Below are positions 29,902-38,940 of a DNA stretch of 64,000 nucleotides, one piece after another. This DNA is from an uncultured Flavobacteriaceae bacterium (lineage in GTDB: Bacteria; Bacteroidota; Bacteroidia; Flavobacteriales; Flavobacteriaceae): positions 434,001 to 498,000 of the forward strand of contig CANNAN010000001.1 in assembly GCA_947502635.1 (NCBI GenBank). Reading direction: 5' to 3'. Positions within the stretch are counted from its first letter, which is position 1. Each line of letters opens with the position of its first letter. A program made the position numbers and the translations under genes. The notes beneath the pieces are model-generated. The model was given only the letters and a program-made list of their open reading frames with translations. It had not been told where the DNA came from and did no database searches.

Positions 29902-32900
29902 ATGAAATTAAAGTACTCTCTGGTAATGGGATTACTGTTGTTTACTACGACATTTTTGGCGCAGCAAATAACAGTTAAAGGTGTCATTACTGACGAACAA
30001 GGTGTTCCACTAGCTGGAGCAAACATTTTGGAAGCAGATACCAGCAATGGTGTCCAAGCAGATTTTGATGGTAACTATGCAATAAATGTTAGCAAAGGAG
30101 CAGCATTGTTGTATTCTTATGTTGGGATGGTTACCAAAAATATTGTAGTGAGTGGTAAGACTACAATTAATATTATACTTCAAGAAGATACCGCTTTATT
30201 AGATGAAGTGGTTATTGTGGGGTATGGTTCGCAGAAAAAGATAAACCTAACAGGTTCTGTTGAAACTGTAAAAGCGGAAGAAATTGCTAGACAACCTGTT
30301 ATGCAAACATCGCAAGCCTTAGCAGGTTTAGTGCCGGGTCTTAGTGCCACACAAAATAGTGGGCAACCAGGTGGTGATGGCGCAACTATACGTATTCGTG
30401 GTATTGGCACACTAGGTAATGGTGCTAAAAACAATCCACTCATCTTAGTCGATGGTATTCCAGATGATATTAATGGTATAGATCCAAGCGATATTAAATC
30501 TATCTCGGTATTAAAAGATGCCTCTGCTGCTGCTATTTATGGTTCAAGAGCTGCTAATGGTGTTATTTTAATTACAACTAATAGAGGGAAAGAAGGTGTT
30601 TTAAAAGTAACATACAATACCTATGTAGGTGTGCAAGGACAAACACAAAATTTAGATTTTTTAAACTCCTTAGAATATATGGAAGCATTTAATGATGCTG
30701 AACCAGATTCATTTCCAGATTCAATTCTTGATGAATATAGAGCTGGTGTCGGTTTAGGAACAGAAGCATTTCCAGATACCGATTGGGTTGATTTATTATT
30801 TTCTAAACCAGGTTTTCAGCAATATCATAATTTTAGTGTAAGAGGAGGTTCAGAGAAAGCTAAAATAGCCGCATCTGTATCATATATGAGTCAGGATGGT
30901 AACGTTGCTAATTTTAAATTTGAAAGAGTTAATGGGCGATTTAATACCGATTTAAAACTAAGTAATAAATTTGAAATAGCTTTCGATCTTAACTTTAGAA
31001 GAGAAATTCAAAACCAACCAGCAGATTTAAATAATGTTACTAGAGGTGCCTACCGTTTACAGCCTTTATTCAATGCATTTAATGATGATGGCTCGTGGGG
31101 AGAAGGATTTAGTGGAGGCAACCCAGTAGCTTTAGCAAATTCGGGTTCACAAGACGAAAGAATAACCAACTACTTTAGAGGTGTTATTAAAGCTACTTAT
31201 AGACCACTGGAAAACGTATCTGTAGCAGTGACTTATGCACCACAATTTACAGATATAGACCGAGATGATTTTAACCGTCCTTGGATTTGGAAAAGTAGTT
31301 CTTCTGCAGAACCTAATACACTAGGTCTATCGTCAGTAGCCAAGGAAACTACGACAACTTTTACAGACAACTTTAATGTAGTGATAAATTACAACAAAGA
31401 CTTTGGAGAACATAGCTTATCTGGATTACTAGGCTATGAATTTCAAAAGTTTAAATCTGAAGAATGGGCTGCCAGTAGAGGCGGATTTGTTTTACCTGAA
31501 TTTCGTACACTCAACAATGGAGATGCCGACACACAATTAAACTCTGGTACCGCGACACTTAATGGGTTAGAATCTGTTTTCGGAAGAATAAATTATTCTT
31601 ATAAAGGAAAGTATTTATTTGAAGCCAATGTAAGACGTGATGCATCGTCTCGTTTTCAAGCGGGATATCGTTCGCAAACTTTTCCATCATTTTCTGTAGG
31701 ATGGCGTATTTCAGATGAAGATTTCTTTCCAGAAGATTCTTTTGTCTCAAGCTTAAAATTAAGAAGCTCTTGGGGGCAACTAGGTAATCAATTTATATTT
31801 GATAGCGACGGCAACCCTGTAAACTTTGCCTATGCATCCTTATTTGGTTTAGGAAACGCGAACCCTGTATTAGGTAATGCACCTGTAATAGGGGGTGCTC
31901 AAAATGTTTTAGCCAATTCATTATTGCAATGGGAAACAGGAGAAACTTCAAATATAGCTGCCGATGCACGTCTCTTTAATAATAGACTAACATTCACTGG
32001 AGAGTATTATGTGAGAAAGACGAAAGATATCCTGTTAGGCGTAACGATACCTACTTCTAATGGATTTGAAGCGCCAGTACAAAATGCAGGTGAAGTTCAA
32101 AATAAAGGATGGGATTTTGCTATCGGTTGGCAAGACTCCATTGGAAGCGGCTTTAAATATGGCTTTAACGCGAACTATTCTACATTTAAAAACGAAATTA
32201 TAAACTTAGGAGGCCTTGATCAATTGCCGCCTGGTAATACGATTAATCGTATTGGAGAAAGTATTGGTGCTATATATGGGTTAAAAGTTGAAGGTTTGTA
32301 TCAAGAAGATGATTTTACAAATGGTACTCTAAATGCAGGGCTTCCAGTTCCAGCTTTTGGAGCTATACAGGCTGGAGATATTAAATATGTCGATATTTCT
32401 GGCCCAGACGGTATTCCAGATGGGGCTATTACAAATGATGATCGTACAATAATAGGTAGCAGTATTGATACCAAAAATTGGGGGTTTGATGTTTTTGCAG
32501 AATATAAAGGGGTAGACTTATCTATTTCTGTTTTGGGTGTAAGTGGTAGAGATGTATACCTTCAGGGAGATGCTGGCTGGTCGTTCTTTAATGCTGGTAA
32601 AATTCAACGCTGGCAAACTGACTATTGGACTCCTGAAAACACAAATGCGTCGCTCCCACGTTTAACTGCGCTAAGTGCACATCACAACTGGAGGGTTAAT
32701 GAAACTTGGACGCATGATGCTTCTTATGTAAGAGTGAGAAATATTACATTGGGTTACAAGCTTCCTAAGACTATAATCGATAAGCTAAAAATAACAAATG
32801 CTAGATTCTATATTTCAGGTCAAAATTTATTCACATTTGATAATATGCCCGATGGAATAGATCCGTTAATACCCAATTTTAGTAGTGGAGCCTTTTACCC

Positions 32901-32943
32901 TGTATCTAAAGTGTATACAGCTGGTTTAAGTATAGGATTTTAA
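29902..32943 (+). CDS. SusC-like TonB-dependent outer membrane transporter (SusC2)
   Basis: 1013 residues. Signal peptide (1-20, ending FLAQ), carboxypeptidase-regulatory-like domain (about 22-95), plug with DEVVIVGYGSQKKIN and SISVLKDASAAAIYGSRAA (about 100-230), then the barrel ending in Phe (GLSIGF). It is clearly diverged from SusC1, so the two importers probably take different oligosaccharides. It has its own regulation through the paired LacI-type operators upstream, and SusD2 starts 16 bp downstream. Confidence 0.96.
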   Translation: MKLKYSLVMGLLLFTTTFLAQQITVKGVITDEQGVPLAGANILEADTSNGVQADFDGNYAINVSKGAALLYSYVGMVTKNIVVSGKTTINIILQEDTALLDEVVIVGYGSQKKINLTGSVETVKAEEIARQPVMQTSQALAGLVPGLSATQNSGQPGGDGATIRIRGIGTLGNGAKNNPLILVDGIPDDINGIDPSDIKSISVLKDASAAAIYGSRAANGVILITTNRGKEGVLKVTYNTYVGVQGQTQNLDFLNSLEYMEAFNDAEPDSFPDSILDEYRAGVGLGTEAFPDTDWVDLLFSKPGFQQYHNFSVRGGSEKAKIAASVSYMSQDGNVANFKFERVNGRFNTDLKLSNKFEIAFDLNFRREIQNQPADLNNVTRGAYRLQPLFNAFNDDGSWGEGFSGGNPVALANSGSQDERITNYFRGVIKATYRPLENVSVAVTYAPQFTDIDRDDFNRPWIWKSSSSAEPNTLGLSSVAKETTTTFTDNFNVVINYNKDFGEHSLSGLLGYEFQKFKSEEWAASRGGFVLPEFRTLNNGDADTQLNSGTATLNGLESVFGRINYSYKGKYLFEANVRRDASSRFQAGYRSQTFPSFSVGWRISDEDFFPEDSFVSSLKLRSSWGQLGNQFIFDSDGNPVNFAYASLFGLGNANPVLGNAPVIGGAQNVLANSLLQWETGETSNIAADARLFNNRLTFTGEYYVRKTKDILLGVTIPTSNGFEAPVQNAGEVQNKGWDFAIGWQDSIGSGFKYGFNANYSTFKNEIINLGGLDQLPPGNTINRIGESIGAIYGLKVEGLYQEDDFTNGTLNAGLPVPAFGAIQAGDIKYVDISGPDGIPDGAITNDDRTIIGSSIDTKNWGFDVFAEYKGVDLSISVLGVSGRDVYLQGDAGWSFFNAGKIQRWQTDYWTPENTNASLPRLTALSAHHNWRVNETWTHDASYVRVRNITLGYKLPKTIIDKLKITNARFYISGQNLFTFDNMPDGIDPLIPNFSSGAFYPVSKVYTAGLSIGF

Positions 32944-32959
32944 TTAAAAAAGTTATAAA

Positions 32960-34759
32960 ATGAAAAAAATAAAATTTATTATCGCTTTGTGTTTTCTAGC
33001 ATTGTTTTTTAATAGCTGCGAAGACACTGTTTTAAACTTGGAAGATCCAGGAAGCCCTACAGATGCTACTTTCTTTCAAAGTGAACCCCAACTAGAGGTT
33101 GCTTTAGCTGGAATTTATGAAAACCTTGCTTATGTAAGGGCTGTGCCATTTCCGCAAGTTCTTGATCATTCAACAGATCTGGCTTTTAATAGAGGAAATG
33201 TGGCTGGAACTGCAGAAGCAACTCAAGGAGGTCTATCCTCTACCAGTGGTTTAATCAACGATTTTTGGAATCAATTCTATGCTGGTATACAGCGTTCTAA
33301 TAACTTGTTGAATAATATGTTTAAAGCTGAAGAGGTATCAAACCCAACTCGCTTTGAAGAGATAAGAGGTGAAGCATTATTTCTTAGAGCTTTATTTTAT
33401 AGTTATCTAACAGAATTGTATGGAGATGTACCGTACAGAACTGAAATTGTAACATCATTAACAGACGAAAAATTAATATCACCAAAAACACCAAAAGCAG
33501 AAATTGTTGCAAATATTATAGCAGATTTAGAAACTGCAGCAAACCTTTTACCGAGTTCTCCATCAGAATTGGGACGAGCATCAGCAAATGCAGCTAACGC
33601 CTTAGCGTCTAGAATTGCATTGTTTAATGGCAATCATGCTATGGCAATTAGTAAAGCTCAATTGGTAATGGGAGCAGGCCCAGTCTTGCATAATGATTAC
33701 AAATCTTTATTTACTGCAGAAAGTATTGATTCTCCCGAGATTTTATTAAGTATTTCTTTTGCCGATGGAACAAAAACACATAGCTTATCAAGAAGGCAAG
33801 GGACTCGTTTTGGTGGTTGGTGCCAACTTGTACCCGTACAGCAAACACTCGATAGCTATGAAACTATAAATGGATTACCAATAAATGAAGACCCAACATT
33901 CGATCCTGTAAATCCATTTGAAAATAGAGATCCAAGATTAAAAGCTTCAATAGTAATTCCAGGTGATGTTTGGAGTGGTCATGAAATTTGGCAACATAGT
34001 GATAGTATTGCGGTTTGGAAAATTGAAAATGGCGCTAAAATTGAGCGTGTCTTTAACCCTAACTCTGCAAATCCAGGAGGAATTGATATTGTAGATCCAA
34101 TTAGTGGAGAAACTTTTAAAACGGGAGGCGCTAATAGGTTTACATCTTTCACAGGCTATTTTTGGAAAAAGTTTTCAGATGAACCAAACCTTAAGCAGGA
34201 ACTTTTAGTAAACCCATCAAGATCAGAGCATCCTATTATTTTAATTCGCTATGGTGAAGTGTTATTAAATTATGCTGAAGCTAAAATTGAAGCGAATAAC
34301 ATTGATGCAAGTGTCCTTGATGCCATTAACCAAATAAGAGCACGCGCTTATAATGGTTCTGGTATACCTTATCCTGAAATTACAACAATGGACCAATCAG
34401 AATTACGAAGAATTATAAGAAGAGAGCGTAAAGTTGAGCTGGCAGACGAAGGATTGCGTTTATTTGACATTAGAAGATGGGGTATTGCAGAGAAAGTTAT
34501 GAATGGTAAAGCCATTGGAGGTCCAGCAAATGGGTTTAGTAAAATAGGTGGAGATTTAGGATTAACACCAAGTATTGATGAAGATGGACATGTTACTTAT
34601 CCAGGTGCGCCTATAGAACCTAGAAAAGAAAAAGGAGATCTGAATTATAGAGATCTGGAAACTAGAGTCTTTAACCCAAGTAGAGACTATTTATGGCCAA
34701 TACCTCAGGCAGAAATTGATGCCAGTGGAGGTATAGTTTCTCAAAATCCGAATTATTAA
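32960..34759 (+). CDS. SusD/RagB-like glycan-binding lipoprotein (SusD2)
   Basis: 599 residues with lipoprotein signal ending FFNSC (Cys20). SusD marks: GIQRSNNLLNNM, RGEALFLRALFYSYLTELYGDVPY, IRYGEVLLNYAEAKIEAN, INQIRARAYNGSG, ELRRIIRRERKVELADEGLRLFDIRRWG cut into its parts along the C-terminal third, and YLWPIPQAEIDASGG near the end. It partners SusC2. No SusE/F-like gene follows; a terminator comes 26 bp downstream. Confidence 0.95.
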   Translation: MKKIKFIIALCFLALFFNSCEDTVLNLEDPGSPTDATFFQSEPQLEVALAGIYENLAYVRAVPFPQVLDHSTDLAFNRGNVAGTAEATQGGLSSTSGLINDFWNQFYAGIQRSNNLLNNMFKAEEVSNPTRFEEIRGEALFLRALFYSYLTELYGDVPYRTEIVTSLTDEKLISPKTPKAEIVANIIADLETAANLLPSSPSELGRASANAANALASRIALFNGNHAMAISKAQLVMGAGPVLHNDYKSLFTAESIDSPEILLSISFADGTKTHSLSRRQGTRFGGWCQLVPVQQTLDSYETINGLPINEDPTFDPVNPFENRDPRLKASIVIPGDVWSGHEIWQHSDSIAVWKIENGAKIERVFNPNSANPGGIDIVDPISGETFKTGGANRFTSFTGYFWKKFSDEPNLKQELLVNPSRSEHPIILIRYGEVLLNYAEAKIEANNIDASVLDAINQIRARAYNGSGIPYPEITTMDQSELRRIIRRERKVELADEGLRLFDIRRWGIAEKVMNGKAIGGPANGFSKIGGDLGLTPSIDEDGHVTYPGAPIEPRKEKGDLNYRDLETRVFNPSRDYLWPIPQAEIDASGGIVSQNPNY

Positions 34760-34784
34760 GTTGTTTTAGTTTGTTTAAATTAGT

Positions 34785-34815
34785 AAAAATGGGGCACTAA
34801 GTTGTCCCATTTTTT
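34785..34815 (+). terminator. Rho-independent terminator after SusD2
   Basis: AAAAATGGGGCA (34785-34796) pairs with TGTCCCATTTTT (34803-34814) with one G-T wobble and a 6-base loop, ending in a T-run. It separates SusC2D2 from the symporter operon. Confidence 0.88.
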
Positions 34816-34857
34816 AATTCAATTTAAAAATGATTTAGTAATGAAACTACTTCGTTT

Positions 34858-34903
34858 CGGAAACGTTTTCGGAAAAAAAAAGCTGATTTCCGAAACAATA
34901 TCA
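34858..34903. promoter_or_regulatory. Paired LacI-type operators upstream of symporter operon
   Basis: CGGAAACGTTTTCG (34858-34871) is a near-perfect palindrome and matches 13 of 14 bases of the site at 29774. A weaker second copy, CCGAAACAATATCA, lies at 34890-34903, 32 bp downstream start to start, close to the 31-bp spacing at SusC2. The symporter ATG is at 34973. Confidence 0.62.
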
Positions 34904-34972
34904 GGGTAAAAATAACATTGAGTAGTTCTTTTTTAAGACAAATAGTACCTTTAAAAAATAAATGACTTCATT

Positions 34973-36619
34973 ATGACTAATATTGATATTGCCGTAATTC
35001 TCATATTTACATTATTGGTATTTATTTGCGGAATGAGTTTCTCCAAATCGGGAAAAAACATGAAATCGTTTTTTGCTGCAGGAGGTGCTTTGCCATGGTG
35101 GATGAGTGGACTGTCTTTATTTATGAGTTTCTTTTCTGCGGGAACTTTTGTGGTCTGGGGATCCATTGCATATTCAAGCGGATGGGTAGCCATTACTATT
35201 CAATGGACGATGTGCATTGCAGGAATTATTATAGGCTTTTTTATAGCCCCAAAATGGCAAAAAACGAAGGCACTAACGGCAGCAGAATTTATTACAAACA
35301 GATTAGGCAAATCCACCCAAAAAATATACACTTACTTATTTTTATTCATTTCTATTTTTACTACAGGTGCATTTTTATACCCCGTAGCTAAAATTGTAGA
35401 AGTTTCTACAGGAATTCCAATATCAACCAGTATTATTTTTCTGGGCATTCTTATCTTAGTTTATACTGCGGTAGGAGGTTTGTGGGCTGTAATTGTTACC
35501 GATGTGCTACAATTCATAGTACTAACAGCAGCAGTATTAATAGTTGTACCACTTTCATTTGATAAAATAGGCGGTATAGACAATTTTATTTTACAAGCTC
35601 CCGATCGATTTTTTGAATATACAAATTCTGAATATTCGTGGGGGTTTATGATAGCTTTTGGCTTATATAACCTGTTTTTTATAGCAGGAAACTGGGCTTA
35701 TATACAACGATATACAAGTGTAGCAACACCAAAAGATGCAAAGAAAGTAGGTTGGCTTTTTGGTAGTTTATATGTCATTAGTCCTGTAATATGGATGATT
35801 CCACCAATGATTTACCGCATTCTTAATCCAGAATTAGGAGAATTGGCAGATGAAGGTGCCTATCTTTTAATGTGCAAAGAAGTATTGCCTATTGGAATGC
35901 TGGGACTTATGCTAGGTGGTATGATTTTCGCAACATCCAGTTCTGTAAATACCACTTTAAATATTTCAGCAGGCGTACTTGCTAATGATGTATATAAGGG
36001 GCTTTTTCCAAATACACCCGATAAAAGTTTGGTGAGGATTGGGCGAATCGCCACAATTTGTCTAGGTGTTTTAACCATTATTATAGCCTTATTAGTGCCT
36101 TATTTAGGTGGTATCGTTGAAGTAGTAATGAGTTTAGCCGCATTAACGGGAGGTGCTATGTTTTTACCGCCATTATGGGCATTATTCTCAAAAAGACAAA
36201 CAGGGAAAACAGTTTTAGCAGTTACGCTAATCTCTTTAGCAATTAATGCTTTCTTCAAATTTTTTGCACCTAACATTTTAGATATTACCCTTGGAAGAGC
36301 TATGGAAATGGGTGTGGGTATGGGAGTTCCTATAATATTATTAGTACTAATAGAATTAGTATTGATTCAGTCTAATAGTGATATCTCAGCATACGAAAAT
36401 TATGAAACGAAAAGAAAACAAAAAGAAAAAGAATCAGAAGTAGAATCTTCAGAAAGTAATAAAAAAGGAACCAGAGTTATTGGAGTTGGTGTTGCGGCAA
36501 CAGGATTATTGATAGTGTTGCTATCCTTTATTGGTAACTCGGCTCAAATACTAGTTGGCGGTATGGGAACAGCTGTTCTTTTATTGGGCTCTTATGTGAT
36601 TTGGAAAACGAAAAATTAA
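34973..36619 (+). CDS. Sodium:solute symporter (SSS family), sugar importer
   Basis: 548 residues, about 13-14 hydrophobic helices and no cleaved signal peptide. SSS-family marks are FFAAGGALPWWMSGLSLFMS near the N-terminus, AAEFITNRLG, YTAVGGLWAVIVTDVLQF and SSSVNTTLNISAGVLANDVY. A charged, Lys/Glu-rich cytoplasmic loop precedes the last two helices (about 485-548). It should import a monosaccharide or anhydro-sugar released in the periplasm. As first gene of the long catabolic run and behind the LacI-type operators, it is a good candidate carrier for the sugar that the regulator senses. Confidence 0.93.
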   Translation: MTNIDIAVILIFTLLVFICGMSFSKSGKNMKSFFAAGGALPWWMSGLSLFMSFFSAGTFVVWGSIAYSSGWVAITIQWTMCIAGIIIGFFIAPKWQKTKALTAAEFITNRLGKSTQKIYTYLFLFISIFTTGAFLYPVAKIVEVSTGIPISTSIIFLGILILVYTAVGGLWAVIVTDVLQFIVLTAAVLIVVPLSFDKIGGIDNFILQAPDRFFEYTNSEYSWGFMIAFGLYNLFFIAGNWAYIQRYTSVATPKDAKKVGWLFGSLYVISPVIWMIPPMIYRILNPELGELADEGAYLLMCKEVLPIGMLGLMLGGMIFATSSSVNTTLNISAGVLANDVYKGLFPNTPDKSLVRIGRIATICLGVLTIIIALLVPYLGGIVEVVMSLAALTGGAMFLPPLWALFSKRQTGKTVLAVTLISLAINAFFKFFAPNILDITLGRAMEMGVGMGVPIILLVLIELVLIQSNSDISAYENYETKRKQKEKESEVESSESNKKGTRVIGVGVAATGLLIVLLSFIGNSAQILVGGMGTAVLLLGSYVIWKTKN

Positions 36620-36643
36620 AGAAAAAGAAAGCAAATATATTTA

Positions 36644-38923
36644 ATGATTATAGATACATTTAGTAAGGATGTAAGAAACAACAAATTGGTAGAAATCAAT
36701 GCTGATTTTACTGTTGTTGGTGGTGGAACAGCTGGTGTTTGCGCTGCTATAACCTCTGCAAGAAAAGGTTTGAAAACAATTTTAATTCAAGATAGACCTG
36801 TATTAGGTGGAAATGCCTCATCAGAGGTCCGACTTTGGATTTTAGGAGCCACATCTCATATGGGAAATAACAATAGATGGGCTCGAGAAGGCGGGGTAAT
36901 GGATGAGATTCTTGTTGAAAACTTATATAGAAATAGAGAAGGTAACGCTGTTATTTTTGATACTATTTTATTGGAAAAGATATTAAACGAAGAAAATATT
37001 ACGCTTTTGTTGAATACAAGTGTTTATGACGTTAATAAATTAGATGATAAGAATATAGAGTCTGTAAAGGCATTTAATTCACAAAATTCAACAGAGTATA
37101 TTGTTAAAGCACCCTTGTTTTGCGATACCTCAGGTGATGGAATCGTAGCCTTTAAGACAGGAGCTTCTTTTAGAATGGGTGCAGAATCTAGGGAAGAGTT
37201 TGGTGAGCTTTTTGCTCCCGATAAATCTTATGGAGAACTATTAGGGCATTCCATGTATTTTTATAGTAAAAACACGAACAGTCCCGTAAAATTTGTTGCT
37301 CCCGATTTTGCACTTAAGGACATTACGAAAATTCCACGTTATAAAGCTATTGGGAAGGATGATAAAGGTTGTCGATTTTGGTGGTTCGAGTATGGCGGTA
37401 GGCATGATACCATTCATGAAACAGAGCATATAAAGTATGAACTTTGGAAAGTTATTTACGGTGTTTGGGACTACATTAAAAACTCAGGTAATTTTGATGA
37501 CGTTGAAAATATGACCTTAGAGTGGGTAGGAACAATTCCTGGAAAACGGGAAAGTAGACGTTTTGAAGGTTTATATATGATGAAGCAACAAGATGTTATT
37601 AAACAAAGTGAATTTGATGATGCAGTTGCTCATGGTGGTTGGGCTATTGATTTACACCCAGCAGACGGTGTTTATAGTAATCTTTCTGCCTGTACACAAT
37701 GGCATTCAAAAGGCGTATATCAAATCCCGTATCGTTCTTTTGTAAGTAAAGATATCAGTAATTTATTTTTAGGAGGTAGAATTATGAGTGCCACTCATGT
37801 TGCTTTTGGTTCAACAAGAGTCATGGCCACAACAGGTTTATGTGCTCAAGCAATTGGTATGGCAGCATCTTTATGCAAAAAACATAAAATTAAACCAGCA
37901 GATATTTTAGAAAAAGGACTCATAACAGAGCTACAAAATGAGCTTAACATTTTTGGACAAAGTATTCCTAATATTCCAATAAATAAAGCAAGCAGTTTGA
38001 TTGCCTCCGCAAGTATTGAAGCATCATCAATATTAAAACTTTCAGAAATACCTTCAAGCAAAAATTGGTTTACTTTGCAAACTTCAACGGCTCAATTGTT
38101 ACCTTTTAAGGCGCATCAAACTTATCTTTTTAAGCTTCAGGTAAAAGCATCTCAAGTAACGACTTTAGAAGTACAATTACGAACTTCAAAAAAATCTAAA
38201 AATTATACGCCAGAAGTGATTTTAGAAACTCAAAAAATTGAACTAAAACCTGGTGAGCAGACTATTGAAATAGTCTTTAAAGCTACAACAAAAGAAGATC
38301 AATATGCTTTTGTAACTTTTATGAGTAATGAGTTTGTCGAATTACAAAATAGTGAAGAACGCTACACGGGAGTGCTTTCGGTATTTAATGGTGTGAATAA
38401 AGCAGTTTCTAATAACGGGAAACAAACACCTCCAGAAAATATAGGTGTAGATGAATTTGAATTTTGGATACCGCATCGCAGACCAGAAGGCAAGAATATT
38501 GCTATGAAGATTTCACCTGCAATTGATGCTTTTAATACATCAAACATAGGAAATGGATACGTAAGACCTTGGGGACAGGTAAATTCTTGGACAGCAAGTT
38601 TAGAAGACGAAAAACCAACACTGCACATTAAATGGGATGAAGAAAAAAGAATTTCTGAGATAAAACTATTCTTTGATCCAGATTACGATCACCCTATGGA
38701 ATCAACTTTAATGGGACATCCAGAAGATGTTGTTCCTTTTTGTGTTCGTAATTATACTATCAAAGACTTATCAGGAAATATACTTTTTAATAAACAAGGA
38801 AATTATCAAACGATAAATATTTTTAAGCCAGAAGCACCTTTACTAATCGATGGCTTTAGTATTGAATTAGAACATCCATCCAGCGTTGTTCCAGCTTCTA
38901 TATTCGAAATTTTATGTAATTAA
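36644..38923 (+). CDS. FAD-dependent oxidoreductase with C-terminal beta-sandwich
   Basis: 759 residues, no signal peptide, so cytoplasmic. The N-terminal FAD_oxidored fold (about 18-435) has the dinucleotide motif VVGGGTAGVCAA, then RPVLGGNASSEVRLW, FCDTSGDG and the C-terminal FAD-contact motif FLGGRIMSATHVAFGSTRVM. After it come a beta-rich region (about 465-600) and a discoidin-like module (about 610-759, GYVRPWGQVNSW). The family is common in PULs and often misannotated as xanthan lyase; its reaction is mostly unknown. Immediately downstream of the symporter (24 bp) it may oxidise an imported sugar. It could instead act on a cofactor or a non-sugar group. Confidence 0.75.
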   Translation: MIIDTFSKDVRNNKLVEINADFTVVGGGTAGVCAAITSARKGLKTILIQDRPVLGGNASSEVRLWILGATSHMGNNNRWAREGGVMDEILVENLYRNREGNAVIFDTILLEKILNEENITLLLNTSVYDVNKLDDKNIESVKAFNSQNSTEYIVKAPLFCDTSGDGIVAFKTGASFRMGAESREEFGELFAPDKSYGELLGHSMYFYSKNTNSPVKFVAPDFALKDITKIPRYKAIGKDDKGCRFWWFEYGGRHDTIHETEHIKYELWKVIYGVWDYIKNSGNFDDVENMTLEWVGTIPGKRESRRFEGLYMMKQQDVIKQSEFDDAVAHGGWAIDLHPADGVYSNLSACTQWHSKGVYQIPYRSFVSKDISNLFLGGRIMSATHVAFGSTRVMATTGLCAQAIGMAASLCKKHKIKPADILEKGLITELQNELNIFGQSIPNIPINKASSLIASASIEASSILKLSEIPSSKNWFTLQTSTAQLLPFKAHQTYLFKLQVKASQVTTLEVQLRTSKKSKNYTPEVILETQKIELKPGEQTIEIVFKATTKEDQYAFVTFMSNEFVELQNSEERYTGVLSVFNGVNKAVSNNGKQTPPENIGVDEFEFWIPHRRPEGKNIAMKISPAIDAFNTSNIGNGYVRPWGQVNSWTASLEDEKPTLHIKWDEEKRISEIKLFFDPDYDHPMESTLMGHPEDVVPFCVRNYTIKDLSGNILFNKQGNYQTINIFKPEAPLLIDGFSIELEHPSSVVPASIFEILCN

Positions 38924-38940
38924 ATTGAAATAAATCAAAA

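Noticed and set aside
34892-34901. GAAACAATAT as a further copy of the left-edge promoter repeat
   Set aside because: It is single, lacks the 21-bp partner and the TAGTTTTG box, and is better explained as part of the second LacI-type site.
36644-38923. Annotation as xanthan lyase
   Set aside because: That label is widely copied onto this FAD_oxidored family, but the sequence shows a dinucleotide-binding oxidoreductase and nothing of a polysaccharide lyase fold.
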